From Heterohyrax brucei (Eukaryota > Chordata > Mammalia > Hyracoidea > Procaviidae), in NCBI GenBank assembly GCA_028571685.1, contig CM053154.1, positions 11,130,001 through 11,194,000 on the forward strand: a DNA stretch of 64,000 nt, written 5' to 3'. The translations under genes and the position numbers were made by a program. The notes beneath the pieces are model-generated. The model was not told where the DNA came from. It ran no database searches and saw only the letters and a list, made by a program, of their open reading frames with translations. Of the stretch, positions 32,181-44,489 are shown piece by piece. How positions within the stretch are numbered: position 1 is the first letter of the stretch; each line of letters begins with the position of its first letter.

Positions 32181-32969
32181 CGCGGCAGCTTTTCCTCCCA
32201 TCCCAGGTGTGCGCACTTGTTGGCTGTGACGAAGCTCAGAGTCTCTTACAGGCAATTCTGGAAATCAGAGAAAACACAATCAAAGGGTGCAGTCCATCCT
32301 CTCCCTCCACACACATGCCAGCCAAGCCAAGGGCCGTCGCGTGGGATCCGCCCACACGAGAATTCCAAAATACAAATCCCACGAGTTTGCGGGGATGCTC
32401 CATGCTTCCCCTTCTGCCTGTAACTGGGACTGGGGCTGTGGGGAGAGCCACATGCAGACCCCTGAGCAGTGGCTGTAAGCACGGTGGGAGCCGACACATT
32501 CTTCTCAGCCTTGATGTCAGTGCGCCTGGAGGAAGCCCCACCCAGCCTGTCTGTGAACAGGAGGCCGGCCCCAACTCTGGCAGATTTCACAGCGCCTCCT
32601 CTACTTTCCCCATCTTCATCAGTCTGCTTCTCAGTAACTGTGTTCCCATCGCATTATCATTTTCCTGAATCTTCCCTGCAGAGGGAAACCAATACGCCAA
32701 CCCACCACTCTGCTTAGACATTGGCAGATGCCTTGTAAAGTTTTATAAAACATACTCTAAGCAATTCAGTTGAAAACCTGTTGCAACAAGCCATGTGATT
32801 TTAATGAGCTATCTCCACTGAACGGGGTTTGTCAGATTGACACTAGGTCTTTTACTAACTCGTCTCTTTCTAACCCTAAAAAAGGCAAGTTACTGCCCAG
32901 GAGAGAAACAGAAATACAAAGCAACATTTCTGGCTTGAAAATGTTTTTCTGAAGCCACATGGTTTCACT
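32181..32969. other. Single-copy, CpG-retaining sequence
   Basis: 32170-32410 keeps about a dozen CpGs (gtcccgcgcggcag, gccgtcgcgtggg), unusual in this window. A 186-codon + frame (32108-32668) begins inside the SINE and shows no domain, so I do not call it. Confidence 0.35.
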
Positions 32970-33168
32970 CTGTCTGATGGTGGCACACTGGTTAAGTGTT
33001 ATATCGGCTAAGAAAAAAGTCAGCAGTTTCAATCTTCCAGGTGCTCCTGGGAAACTCTGCGGGGCAGTTCTGCTCTGTCCTATAGGCTTGTATGGTCTTT
33101 GTGCTGTGGAGCTGCTGTTGGCTGGAGTAGACTCGACCACAGTGGGTTTGGATTTTTTGGTTTGGGGG
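32970..33168 (+). mobile_element. AfroSINE with altered 3' half
   Basis: tggtggcacactggttaagt head; gggcagttctgctctgtcct body. About 40 extra bases (gtatggtctttgtgctgtgg) separate the body from the gtagactcgaccacagtggg tail. Confidence 0.8.
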
Positions 33169-33170
33169 TG

Positions 33171-34261
33171 ATGTTACCCCACTGATCACCTGGTTGCTAG
33201 GCATTGGTGGTGAAGCACAGTGGGCAACACCAGTGATGAAATAGTCATGGGCTGCATGAAGCCCGGGGAGGGATTTGTTATTTACATAGAGAGGCAGAGG
33301 TTCTGGGTGCTGGGTAGTGATTCTGGTTATGTTTCCTATCAAGGTGTGTATCTTAGCATGAGCTGACTCGGTTAGCAGGCAGCCATCGACCTCTTCCTCG
33401 TTTATATACAAGGGAAAGCATTCCAGGCAAGCAGCCAGTGAAATGGGAGTCTGTGTTATACAAGGTTTTGTCACCCTGGGGAGCACTGGTGTATGGAGGG
33501 GTGTATTCCCGTACATACAGAGTCACAAACCTTGTCTCAGCCTCAGTTCTGTAAAAGCAGATCCCGAGACAAAGGCTTGTGCAGGGGGCTTGCTTGAGAG
33601 TGATCGCAAGGAGCTGGAAGGATGGAGGGAAGGCAAGAGGGAAGGAGGCGAGGCAGCATAAGGACTGTTATAGGATCAAACACTTTGTGGGCAAGAATCG
33701 TGCATCCCAAGGGACCTTCTGTGGAGCTTAGGCAGTGCGTTTCAGAAATGTCTGTCCAAGCCATGCCCAAGGAGGCAATGGAACTGGCCAAGGCTGGCCC
33801 TGGGGGCCCCACTGCCGCATCCCTTGGATGCCTATTGCTGTCCCAGGTCCCACCTCAAGGCAGCAGAGAAGACCCAGGGCAGAAGGTGAGTGGTGTCAGC
33901 TACAGGGCAAGATAGGGACACATGAGATGCTCTAGAGTGAGGCTACACAAAGCCCACATTGAGCTTATCACCACAGTGGTGTCTGGGCCAAGAGGTTTGC
34001 CAAGAACGTCTGAGGCGGTATACAGGAGGGGTTTGATAGCAGTTGTAGTCTAACGCCATTCAAGATCTACATTTACAGTAGATTTGTAGGCTGGTTAATT
34101 TCACCCTTATATCCTCTCTTGGTCCAGGAATGCAAACGAGTTGTTAGTGGAAGCGAAACACCCTACCACCCCCTGTGGTCAGGATGAGGCCTTGTTCTCT
34201 AGTGGGATATTGTCCATTAATGTTTCTAGAGTTTTCTTGGAGGTCTGTCTTTAATCTCAGC
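33171..34261. other. Single-copy sequence
   Basis: No supported gene. Frames at 33443-33935 overlap one another and look like chance. Confidence 0.35.
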
Positions 34262-34397
34262 CTGAGGTAGAAAGGATACTATTTTTTTCAGTGTTTTTAA
34301 GAAAAAGAAGTGTAATGGACATGTAGTAAAATGCACACATATTAACTGATTTTTTTTTCAGTTTTGAAAAATGAGTGTATTTGAATAACCCGTACCT

Positions 34398-34432
34398 TTC
34401 AACTCAATGGCAGTGGATTTGGTTTGCTTTTA
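34398..34432 (+). repeat. AfroSINE tail fragment
   Basis: caactcaatggcagtggatt tggtttgc only. A complete copy follows 10 bases later. Confidence 0.6.
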
Positions 34433-34441
34433 TCAAGATAT

Positions 34442-34600
34442 AGAAATCTTGGTGGTGTAGTTGGTTAAGTGCTACGGCTGCTAACCAAAAGGCTGGCAGT
34501 TCAATCCACCAGGCACTCCTTGAAAACTCAATGAGGTGGTTCTCCTCTGCCCCATGGTGTCACTGTGAGTTGGAACCAACTTGGCAGCCATGTTTTTTTG
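34442..34600 (+). mobile_element. AfroSINE inside the antisense L1
   Basis: aatcttggtggtgtagttgg head; gctaaccaaaaggctggcag; tail gagttggaaccaacttggca. Confidence 0.9.
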
Positions 34601-35607
34601 TTTTATCGTGATATAGTGTATTTTTATTGTCCACAAAAGGATTCGTGTGCTCCTATCCTTTAGCCAGCAAACAGTCACTGATTTTCATCCCTGCATATTA
34701 TTTTTTTCAACTCTAAAAACACCATGTTGGTGGAGTCATACACTGCTTATTATTTTGTGCCTGGCTTCTTTCACTCAGCATATTTTAGAAGTCCACCTTT
34801 TTTGTGTGCACATAGATGTAATTTGTTCCTTTTTTATTGCTGTGTAGTATTCAATTGTATGAATCTGCTACAGTTTGATTGTCTACTCTCCAGCTGATGG
34901 ACCCTTGGGTGGGTTCCATGGTCTAGCTATCATGAATAAAGCTGCTAAGACTCAGTCTTAGTGTAGGCACGTGTCATTAGTTCTTTTGGATTAATACTCA
35001 GGAGATGAATTTCTGGGTCATAGTCTAGATATATATTTAACTATATTAATAGAAGTGGTTGTAACATTTTTTCAGTTCCACTGGCGATATACAAAAGTTC
35101 TGATAGATCTGAATCCTTGGCAATTTTTGGTGTTATTAGTTTTTATCACTTTAGCCATTCTAGTGGGTTCATGGTAGGATTTCATTATTTTAATTTGCAT
35201 TTTCCTCTTGACTAATGATGCTGAGCTCTTCTGTAGGTGCTCATTGGCCATTCAAATGTCTTCTCTTGTGATATATTTTGCCCATTTATATTGGTTTTCC
35301 TTTTAATTATTTCTTTGATTGTCTTTATATTGAGTTATAAAAGTTCTTGATGTATTTCTTAATCAGTCTCTTTGTCAGCTATCTTGTGTTGCAAATATTC
35401 TCAGTCTGGGGCTTGCCTACTCATTTTCTCAACAGTGTCTTTTTTAATTCTGACTTTGTTCAGTAATCCTTCCTTCTTTTCTTATCCTTTTTCTTTCCTT
35501 CCTGGCTTGTTTGTTTGCTTACTTTCCTCTCTCCCTCCCTGCCTCCTATCTTTTCTGTTTGGAGCTTCCTGTATCCTCTCTAAATAATTTTAGCCTATTC
35601 CACCATC

Positions 35608-35778
35608 AGGAAACCCTGGTGGTACAGTGATTTAGTGCTACATCTGCTAACCAAAAAGTCAACAATTTGAATCCCCCAGGTATTCTTTGAAAACTCAATG
35701 GGACAGTTCTACTCTGTCATGTAGGCTTGCTATAAGTCAGAATCTACTCAGTGGCAGTGTATTTGCTTTGGTTTTTTT
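35608..35778 (+). mobile_element. AfroSINE
   Basis: aggaaaccctggtggtacag to gtcagaatctactcagtggc, ending in a T-rich tail. Confidence 0.9.
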
Positions 35779-36040
35779 GGATCCTGATGTCATGAAAACA
35801 TAATTCTCATATTTCTGTTAGGAGCTTTGTAATCCTATGAGATCTACTCTGCATTGCTCCAGATTGTCTCTTCCAATTTGTATTTCTTACCAGTAAGTTG
35901 GTAATCAGTTATTTTCATTATCTCATGGAGATTCATGGAGACACAACCTTTTAGCCTGGTAAATTCTGGAAACTCTGAAAATCTTAGCTAAGTTTTCCAT
36001 GTTTATATTGGCATCTGTCTCAGGATGGTATGTGAGTTGG
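35779..36040. other. Single-copy sequence
   Basis: No gene or repeat recognised before the tetranucleotide tract. Confidence 0.3.
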
Positions 36041-36150
36041 GTCCATCCATTCATCCATCCATGCACCCATCCATGCACCCATCCATCCACCCATCCACCT
36101 ACCCACCTACCCACCTATCTATCTTCCATCTACCTACCTGTCTGTCTATC
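36041..36150 (+). repeat. (CATC)n-type tetranucleotide tract
   Basis: About 110 bp of ccatccatccatgcacc units grading into ctacccac and ctatctat. Confidence 0.9.
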
Positions 36151-37530
36151 AACTTCAGGTGATGCTGTTTAGCTAATTCCAGCCCACATCTGCCTGTTGA
36201 CCTATAGAGTCCCTCTGCTATTGATAGGTGACTTACGTTAGACATCTGTGTTGACATTTCTCTTAAATGAACAGGTTATTTTTATTTTATTTTATTTAAC
36301 TGGAGGCTGTTGACTTTGCGGGGACTCCAGGTCACTAAAACAGTATTCGTTTGAATACAGAAAAATGAGAAATTGGACTTAACATTTACTTTTTTGGTTT
36401 AGAAGACCGTTCTGTGTATTTGTTCCCAGTAATGCTCTCTTGATTTCATTAACATACTTTGTCAAAAAGGAATGACACGTGACAGAGGTCCACAGCATGT
36501 TCTAAGCCTCATTGGTGTGCAGCCCTTCTTTCCTCTCCAGTGCTGTAAATGAAGAAGACGAAGAGGCACTGGATTTAACAAACAAGCCGGGAGTGGTGTT
36601 GCATACACATTGCAGAAGTGGCCATTGAATACCAGCCAGTCACTAACATATGCATTCAGGAAACATCCTAACAAATGAGTCTTAGGGAAAAGAACACAGG
36701 AGTTGGGATTAGAAGTTTTTGTTATATTCTGGGCCCTGACATTTACTGTCAACATGATTTTCAGCATGTCACATGTCCCTTTTGAGTCTCAATTCTCTTG
36801 TCTGCTAGATGGAAACAGCATTATCTAGTGTATTAGTCAAAACAGGCCAGGCAATACTGCAGGGACCAATACAACCCCAAATCTTTGTGGCTTTATTGAA
36901 CTAAAATTTAACTCAAGAGCATCTGATGCTGGTCTTCTGAGTCTCTCTTCCACCTGGTGACTCAGGGATCCAGGCTCTCTTCATCTCCTTGCCATCTCAG
37001 CTGGGGGGTTCCAAAGTTATCACGACAGGGAAAGAGAGGGTGATGGAGGAAGCGTGCTGGCTCTTAACTCCCCTGACCTGGAGTTGGCCATCATCCATTC
37101 TGCTCACATGTGTGTCATGTGTCCCTTTCAAGGCTGGAAACACAGGGATCATGTGGAGTGTTTGGTGAGCACCTTCTCTCTTTGCCATGCATGGTTCATG
37201 CGTGTTTCAAAAAGCTCAAATGAGAGAGCAGATTAAAGAATATCCTAATATCTGACCTTATTTGTAACAGGATTATTTTAACTTTATACAATGAAAGCCG
37301 TGAGAGTTGGAACTCAATAGGGTAGCCTTTGTTTTTCCTGGTCTCACAAGTTCTCCACCACTAATGGGGTGCAGTCTTACCAGTTTCTACTGCTTGTTTT
37401 AGTGGAAAAATATTTGCGTTTTCCTTCTCTGAAAGATTTTTGCCTTACACAGGTTCTGACTTTTGTAGCTTTTATGGTATGATATGCAAGACGTCGGCTG
37501 ATTTAGATATGTTTCTGGGCATTTGTAAGA
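36151..37530. other. Single-copy sequence with an unplaced old repeat
   Basis: 36838-37200 (caatactgcagggaccaata, then gctggggggttccaaagtta) resembles an old LTR- or MER-like repeat that I cannot name. A related block may lie at 46700-47060. No gene seen. Confidence 0.35.
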
Positions 37531-37712
37531 GACATCCCTGGAGGCGTAGTTGGTTTACTGCTACGTGTGCTAACCATAAAGGTCAGCAATTCAAATCTGC
37601 CAGGTACTCCTTGGAAACTCCCTGGGGCAGTTCTTCTCTGACCTCTAGGGTTGCTGTGACTCGGACCTGACTCGGACCTGACTCGACGGCAGTGGTTTTT
37701 TTTTTTTTTTTT
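37531..37712 (+). mobile_element. AfroSINE with a small tail duplication
   Basis: acatccctggaggcgtagtt head. In the tail the 11-bp unit ctcggacctga is repeated before the canonical ctcgacggcagtgg, a slippage-like change. A long T-run ends it. Confidence 0.9.
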
Positions 37713-37718
37713 TAACTA

Positions 37719-37883
37719 TGAAGTAGCCCTGTCAGGGCAGCGGTTAAGAGCTCACTGCTAACCAAAAGGCCAGCTGTTTGAGTCCACCAGCCACTCTTTG
37801 GAAGCCCTCTGGAGCAGTTCTGTTCTGTCCTATAGGGTCGTTAGGAGTTGGAATCAACTTGACCGCAATGGGTTTGGTTTTTG
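37719..37883 (+). mobile_element. AfroSINE, tandem with the previous copy
   Basis: gtagccctgtcagggcagcg head to gttggaatcaacttgaccgc. It is inserted at the T-rich tail of the preceding SINE. Confidence 0.9.
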
Positions 37884-38047
37884 ATTCCCCTTGGAAGTAG
37901 ACACAGCGGCCATGACTTTTTTTGCCAAGGCTGGTTGGTGGACAGTTTTTCAGTTTCTGCCTTCTGTATTTAAACCATGAGGTCCAATGCCATCTGATCA
38001 GACTGAGAGAGAAAACACATCACCGGGAGAGGAAGAGGCTAATTGCA

Positions 38048-38240
38048 GTCGGTGACTGTCGAGTCAGCTTTGCCTCCTGATGACCCCCTGCGTGTCAGAG
38101 CAGTGCTGTGCTCTGTAGGGTTTTCGCTGACCGTGATCTTTCAGAAGTAGATTGCCAGGTGTCTCTTTCAAACTGCCTCTGGGTAGACGCAAGCCTGGGC
38201 CTTTTGGTTCATGGCAGAGTAGATGCTAACATTTGCACCA
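38048..38240 (-). mobile_element. AfroSINE variant, antisense
   Basis: ggtgactgtcgagtcagctt, then gaccgtgatctttcagaagt and ctgggccttttggttcatgg. Confidence 0.8.
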
Positions 38241-38252
38241 ACGTAGCAATGT

Positions 38253-38415
38253 GAGGAATCCTTGGTGGTGCTGTGGTTCGGTGCTGTGACTGCTAACCGG
38301 AAGGTTGGTCAGTTCAAATCTATCAGGCACTCCTTGCAAACCCTCCGGGGCGGTTCTACTCTGTCCTGTGACGTAGCTATGAGTCAGAATCGACTTGACA
38401 GCAGTGGGTTTTGTG
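38253..38415 (+). mobile_element. AfroSINE
   Basis: gaggaatccttggtggtgct to gagtcagaatcgacttgaca. Well preserved. Confidence 0.9.
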
Positions 38416-38444
38416 GCAATCTGAACTAGCTGCTAACAAACCCT

Positions 38445-38607
38445 GCTAGTCTGGGCACCACGGCTAATTGCTACAGCTGCTAACCAAAAGACCAGCAGCT
38501 CGGCTCCACCAGACACTCCTTGGAAACTCAATGGGGCTGTTCTACTTGAACTATAGGGTCACTGTGAGTTGAAATTGACTCTACAGACAGTGGGTTTGAT
38601 TGGGTTT
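38445..38607 (+). mobile_element. AfroSINE
   Basis: accacggctaattgctacag; caccagacactccttggaaa; tail gagttgaaattgactctaca. Confidence 0.85.
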
Positions 38608-39419
38608 TATAACATTGGCATGTGAACTGCCTGCTGAAGCCTCTCTTAAGTTGGTTAAGCAGGGCTACCAATTTGTTTAGTAAAACCATCACTCAGAGGG
38701 AGTACAAAGGCAGGCTTCAATGAAGCCCAAACCAAATGATTATAATTTTGGAATGAGTGGAATCTGAAATAATGAGGTTTTATTTTGCTTCACCCTGGAG
38801 GTTTCTATGCAGCATCAGGAAAGAAAATAAATATTTGCTTTCTTTCAAAAACACATACAACTTTCATTGTGTTCAAAGGGAACTTAGAAAACAAGTCAAT
38901 AAAACAGACTTTTGGTACAAATGGAACCTTTTCTGTTGTTAATTTTGCTGTTGAGGGCATTTAGCTCAAAAGCATCCCCCATCCACCACGGATCTGGCTC
39001 ATTTAGTTTTGAACTCTTTTGCTTATAAATGCGACTGGGAGAGTCACTGTCTCTGTCATGAATCGCATGTTTATTTTTCTATAGCTCTGAGTCATGGATT
39101 TTGTGTGTGGTGTGTATACTCGAGGTTGTCGGCAACATGATCTGTTTGTCAGTGGTGGCACAGGTGGGCTGTAGCCCAGAGAAGCTTCCATTGGCCCAGT
39201 GGTAACTATTGCTCATGTTTGGTTTCCATACCACATGGATGTTAAACCCTATGCCTGAGGAACATGCCCTCGGGCTTGGAAGAGCAGGCAGACATTGGTG
39301 ACTTTCCTGCCTGACTTCTACTTCCTTATCTTTAGTGACATTCTTCCTACCTTTGGTGTAGTCTTGGTGGTACTACTGGGTGAGAGGCCCTGAATTTGGG
39401 GGCCAAGTTATGGGCACAC
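38608..39419. other. Single-copy sequence
   Basis: AT-rich at 38740-38950. No gene supported. Confidence 0.35.
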
Positions 39420-39578
39420 AGCCAACCACAAGCATAGAGTCGATTCAGGCTCGTGGTGACTCTATAGGACAAAGTAGAACTGCCCCACAGAGTTTCCAGG
39501 GAGCACCTGATGGATTCGAACTGTCAGCGTTTTGGTTAGCAGCTGCAGCACTTAACCAGTCTGCTATCAAGGTTTCCA
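39420..39578 (-). mobile_element. AfroSINE, antisense
   Basis: agcatagagtcgattcaggc to gctatcaaggtttcc, complete. Confidence 0.85.
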
Positions 39579-40470
39579 AAGGCCTTGCCATTATTTCTCA
39601 TAATCTGACTCCTGGAGTTTCTCTGATGTTTCCTTTGTGATGCTTGGTATTTCACCCCCTTTTTCAGTTTTGCAGATTCCCTTTTATCTTCTCAGTGGTC
39701 TCTCTTTTTGCTTAACTTAGCACCCTTCGGTTCTGACTAATTGCTAACAACAGTTGTGTCTCAGTATGTTTATTGTTATTTGTCTTAGAATCATTAGCAT
39801 TTCAGTAGCAAGGAGCCTTGAAGACAGACTCCACGTGTGTTATAATGAGATCTGAAAGGTTCTTCTACTCTATTATAATCAAATATATACTGAAATAATC
39901 AAAAGAACCAATAACTGAAGATAGAAGATATTTCCTCCTTGGCTAGTCACCTGGTTATAATATTTTAAGTAAAAAAAGTCTGCTTCATTGTAGATTTGTA
40001 GGCTCAGCCACTTAAATGGCATTGCCAGCTCTTTATCTCACGGACACCTCAGACTCAAAGTGCCTGAGACAAGACTCCTGCTTTCCCTGAAACTCATTCC
40101 TCAGGGAGCCAGACGCAGGAGAGTCCAGAATAAGAAACAAATCCTCACCATACCTCTGCTACAGCTTCTCACCTGGCCCACTTATTTATATGTTTTTCAT
40201 TTCATCCATGTTATATTATTATTATGAGTCTCCCTTTTATTTCCTATTTTCCCTCCTTTTTCTACATTTATTTTGTTTCGTAGTTGTAACTCTCTATGCT
40301 TAAACAATTATGTTAAACCAAAGATGATATGTAGATTATGCATGGGAGACTTGCAGGTAAAACTTTCAAAGGAAAAATAGATCTACAAAAGGATTATGCT
40401 AATACAACTCAGTTAAATTGATGCTTATTTATTGACTTCCTTGAATATCATGCCTCTGTAAGCAAAGACT
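39579..40470. other. Single-copy sequence
   Basis: No repeat or gene that I can support. Confidence 0.35.
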
Positions 40471-40632
40471 GGAAACCCTGATGGTGTAGTGGTTAAAGGC
40501 TACTTTTGCTGACCAAAAGATTGACAGTCTGAATGCACGAGGTGCTCCTTGGAAGCTCTGTGGGGTAGTTTTACTCTGTCCCATTGGGTCACTATGAGTC
40601 AAAATCGACTTCATGGCAGTGAGTTTAGTTTC
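40471..40632 (+). mobile_element. AfroSINE
   Basis: ggaaaccctgatggtgtagt to gagtcaaaatcgacttcatg. Confidence 0.9.
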
Positions 40633-40794
40633 ATAAGCAAAGATATGAAATAGCATTCAAAAGACCATCAAGCATCTTGCAATATCAGTTTTGTTTTTTT
40701 TAACTGTGTCATCTGCTGTCTTAAGTAGAAAGATGGCATCGAACAGAATAACTTAGGATCATATTTTTCTAGAAGTTTCTATAAAGCTTTTTTA

Positions 40795-40902
40795 AATCCA
40801 TCCATCTATCCGTCCACCCACCCACCCATCCATTGATCCATCCACCCACCCACCCGTCCATCTACCCATCCATCCGTCTGTCCATCCATCCATCCAATCA
40901 TG
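40795..40902 (+). repeat. (CATC)n-type tetranucleotide tract
   Basis: ccatccatctatccgtccac units over about 105 bp. The same motif class occurs at 36041-36150. Confidence 0.9.
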
Positions 40903-42559
40903 TTTCATCATTATAGTCACATTATTAAATTTTAAAACTACAGAAGAAAATAACATACCTCATCCTAACATGCTGAACAAGTCCCTTTATTGTTTTTTTA
41001 TAGTTCCTTTCTTATGGATTTTGATGTATTACTAATAACATTGTTTACACACTTTTAGTTGATGGTAGTATATGTGTACTTGTAATCTTACTTTTCACTT
41101 ATATAAAATAAGCAGTCCCTGTATGGGTAATACAAGCTTGATTGCCATCTTCTAATGGGCTGCATATTATCCTATTATGTGGCAATTTTATATTTACCTG
41201 ACCATTTCCTTTCTGGACTTTTAGACAGGTTGAGTACATACAGAATACCCAGATGTCATACCTATATTTGTCCTTTTAGAAGAATTATTTGCAGCTGTGG
41301 GAAACAATTTGGATAACTCAGAGCTTTGCCTTGGTGTTGGATTTACCAAGCATATGCAGTTCATGTGGTTCTTTTGTGCAAGACCCAGGATTGCTCTGAT
41401 AGAACTGCTTATCACAACTTAAGCATCTCTAGTCTCATAGAAGCAGGAAACTTTTAAAATCTAAATTTGATGCTTGCCCACAAAAATCTGAAAGGACAAT
41501 ACATTTTTGTGTGTTACCTTTAGCCTCTAGGGCTGGTAAGATTTTAATAATTTGTATGTAATTTCCACTGCTGAGATGATTGGGTTTAAGTTTTGGATCT
41601 CAGTTCTTTTGGATTCACTTCTGTTCCTCCCCCCATATTTCAGCAGAAAGTAATTGTATTTGGGTTTCCACTCTTGGAGGGCAATCCTTGGTCTGAACTG
41701 TTTTCATTTATTTTATTTAGAAATTACAAAGACATTTCCAGCTATATTTGGTTTTGCAATTCATTCCTCCCTCTGTTTCACAAAAACCATAAAACCCACA
41801 TTGTCTAAAAACTGCTGCGTTGAGCAAAATGGATTCAGCCCTCCTTGGAGAGCTGAAAAGGATGGAGCCAGCATGTGTTATAAACATCTCCAGGGAGACA
41901 GTCTTTTTCCCAGAACTGGTTTTAAAGGCTGCTGAACGGTTGTAGGATTTCATCTGGGGTCTCTGACCGCATCCCTGACTTGAATCTGACTCTGGATGCC
42001 CACACCGTGTGCCTACGTGTTATCTATGACCCCTCTGCTCGCAGCTCAGCAGCCCCACTCATCCCCGGTCCAGCTCCTACCGTTATTTTTGAGGGACCCA
42101 AGCCATACAAAACCAAGAATTTGGGTTTCAGAACGAACATTTTGAATGTTAAACTTGGTGGTTTCCTGTCCCAGAAGCCCAGACTCAGTGGATTCTGAGT
42201 GTTTTTGCAATGTAGGGCTTTCTTTTCCGGTTAGATTAAACATCCTCATTCCCTTGGATTGCAACATTTGATCTTCCACAAGCAGAATCTATAAATTCTC
42301 CCAGCAGTTTGTTTTTGCTAGATTATCACTAGCCTTTCATTTTTTAATTCAAAGAAACCAACTGGAAAGTATGGTTTTTCTGGAAGACTTTTATTCCTGT
42401 TTGCCCCGCGTATTTAACTGAGGACTGGGATAGATGGAGCTCAGATGGAAGACTTTCTCACAGTGGCGCTTGCTGATACAGGCACTCATGCTCTAAGTAC
42501 TATTGGCCAAAATCCTTCGACTGTGTGAAATGACAGGTTTCAGTGAGTGGCTACCATGC
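40903..42559. other. Single-copy sequence, possibly with an old L1 piece
   Basis: 40980-41225 has a weak resemblance to antisense L1 3' sequence (attatcctattatgtggcaa). No gene is supported. The 72-codon frame at 41980-42198 has no recognisable domain. Confidence 0.3.
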
Positions 42560-42783
42560 AGTGGAGGCCCTGAGGGGTAGAAATGGTTAACGTGAGTAGT
42601 TGTTAACCGAAAGGTTGAAGGTTGATGTCCACTCGGGGGTTCTTCAAAAGAAAAGCCTGGTGGTCTTCCTCCTGAAGGTCACAGCCTTGAAAACCCTATG
42701 GAATGCAATTGTCCTTTGCACCCATGGGATCACCATGAGTTGGAACTAACTCTGCAGTGACTAGTTTGGTTTGGGTTTGGTTT
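42560..42783 (+). mobile_element. AfroSINE variant, diverged
   Basis: tgttaaccgaaaggttgaag, the variant block ctcctgaaggtcacagcctt, then gagttggaactaactctgca and a tttggtttgggtttgg tail. Confidence 0.75.
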
Positions 42784-43439
42784 GCCATGCCAAACGTAGC
42801 TGCAGTCTCAACCCAAGGCTTAGGAGAGAACTGGGGAAGAATCTAAGCCTTGTCTCCTCTTACAGGGACCACTTCATAATCTGCCTTGCCATCCTCCATC
42901 CCTCCTGCCCTTCCCAGTCTTAGGGAGGAAGAGAAGGCTGAAAAAGGTGTAGTAAGTGTACTCATCATAAGACTGATGTTCTTGGGTCAGAGAAACCATC
43001 CAATCCTAGTGGAAGTTTAGGTGAGAACAGTGAATACTCCATTTTCAGAGACGCTTTTGGAGACAGACCTATATTTTAAGTGCTCATATCTCCTGTATCA
43101 CTTTTGCTGTTTGCTTCAGTGTAGTCTTCCTATTTCTTCACAAGGCTTCCTCTCTCCCTACACTCTGAACTAGTTGTAAGTAGAGAGACCTGATGCACAG
43201 AGTTTACAAGAAAATTGTGGTAAATACCTATGTAACGTAACATTTGCCATTTCAGCTTTCTTCGTACGTACAATTCAGTGACATCAATTGTGCTCAGCAA
43301 ATGACTGTTGAATGAAAACAAATGTGTTACTGATGAGTGACTTCCAATGACTCTGTACAAAGACAGGAAGTTGGGGCTTCCTAGTTTGAGTTGAGGAGGC
43401 TCAGAGATAATCAATGGACCTTTTCTCCAGCAGTCCCCG
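42784..43439. other. Single-copy sequence; L2-like scrap near 43290
   Basis: gctcagcaaatgactgttga (43292-43311) looks like the very end of an L2. The 250-codon antisense frame over 43130-43882 crosses an LTR and has no domain. Confidence 0.35.
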
Positions 43440-43578
43440 GTGTTAACTTTCTGTGACTGCTGTAAAAAATTGATGTACCTGTGGTGTCTTGAGATAGCAG
43501 AAATGTGTTCTGACACCACTGTGGATGCCAGAAGTCTGAAATCAAGATTTTGGCTGGTCTCTCTCTGAAGGCTCTTGA
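43440..43578 (-). repeat. Old LTR- or MER-like fragment
   Basis: ctgtgactgctgtaaaaaat followed by cagaagtctgaaatcaagat matches a widespread antisense LTR-type pattern. Family uncertain. Confidence 0.4.
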
Positions 43579-43582
43579 GTAG

Positions 43583-44020
43583 TGGTATGGATTGAAGTGT
43601 GTTCCTTGAAAATATCTGTTGTAAAGGCTGACCTTTGTGCCTGGGGTTATAATCTCCTTTGGGAATGGGTGGTCTGTGCTGTGTTAACGAGGCAGGATTA
43701 GTGTACGGTGTATTTTGAGTCAATCTGTTTGAGATAGAAGAGAGATTAAACAAGCAAGCAAACAAGCAAGCAAACAAGCAAACAAACAAGAAATGCGGAA
43801 AGAGAGATGCCACACACTGTGAAGAACACCACAGAGACAAAGAACGGAAACTGAGGAAATGAGGATCTTCCCCAAGACCCAACAGAAAGAGAAAACCTCT
43901 TTATAGCTGATGCCCTGAATTTGGTCATCTAGCCTCCTAAGTTGTGAGAAAATAAATTTCTGTTCATTAAACCCACCACTTGTGGTATTTTTGTGATAGC
44001 AGCACTAAATAACTAAGACA
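43583..44020 (+). repeat. Solo MaLR-type LTR
   Basis: 438 bp from tggtatggattgaagtgtgt to aaataactaagaca. It has gaggcaggattagtgtacgg in the middle and gtgagaaaataaatttctgt with an AATAAA near the end. It shares the terminal pattern (taaacccaccacttgtggta) with the young element at 3023-4956 but is clearly diverged. A caagcaagcaaac repeat lies at 43750-43795. Confidence 0.75.
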
Positions 44021-44489
44021 TTCCTCAATTCTGAGTTGTGTATAAAGTGGCTGGGTTGAGAGGAGTCTGGTTTTCTAAGATTTACAACTTTTGATTGGAT
44101 TGGAATTTGGTTCTACCAAGTTGATGGTCAAGGTCCAGGACTGTCTCAGGTCCCTTTCCTCCAACCCTGCACACTGTTCCCCACTCACAAAGAAGAGAGG
44201 CAAGGTTTTGACTTTTCTTTTTGTTTCTAACCTATGCTACTTGTATTTACATGGAGCCTCTTCCCTCAGGGACAGAGGCAAACATCCACATTCCTTCGAG
44301 CTCACTATTTGTGAATATGCAAATTAAAAAAAATGCCTTCTTAACTAACAATTGATTACTTAATAACATGTTCACTGTTACATAACAATTCGGGAAATGT
44401 GCTTTAAGCCGGCGTGTGAACTAAAGTCTAGGCACTGAATCACGAAAAATGCTGTCCTTGTTGCTAGCTACCTTCACGTTGTTTCTCAC
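44021..44489. other. Single-copy sequence
   Basis: No gene or repeat recognised. Confidence 0.35.

Larger units (their letters stand above)
34262..35605 (-). mobile_element. L1 3' portion, antisense, interrupted by AfroSINE
   Basis: Antisense L1 signatures in order: cactcagcatattttagaag, ttattgctgtgtagtattca, gaataaagctgctaagactc, gttcccactggcg-like sequence and ttaatttgcattttcctctt. These mark the end of ORF2 and the 3' region of an old L1. No coding capacity remains. Confidence 0.75.

Noticed and set aside
32108..32668. 186-codon open frame on the plus strand
   Set aside because: Begins inside the tRNA-Gly SINE and continues through GC-rich DNA where stops are rare by chance. Overlapping frames on the other strand are also open.
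36041..36150. CRISPR-like regular repeat
   Set aside because: It is a plain tetranucleotide microsatellite without spacers, in a mammalian genome.
43130..43882. 250-codon open frame on the minus strand
   Set aside because: It runs antisense through the solo LTR, whose caagcaag repeat gives a low-complexity Leu/Phe/Cys stretch. No domain, start context or conservation evidence.
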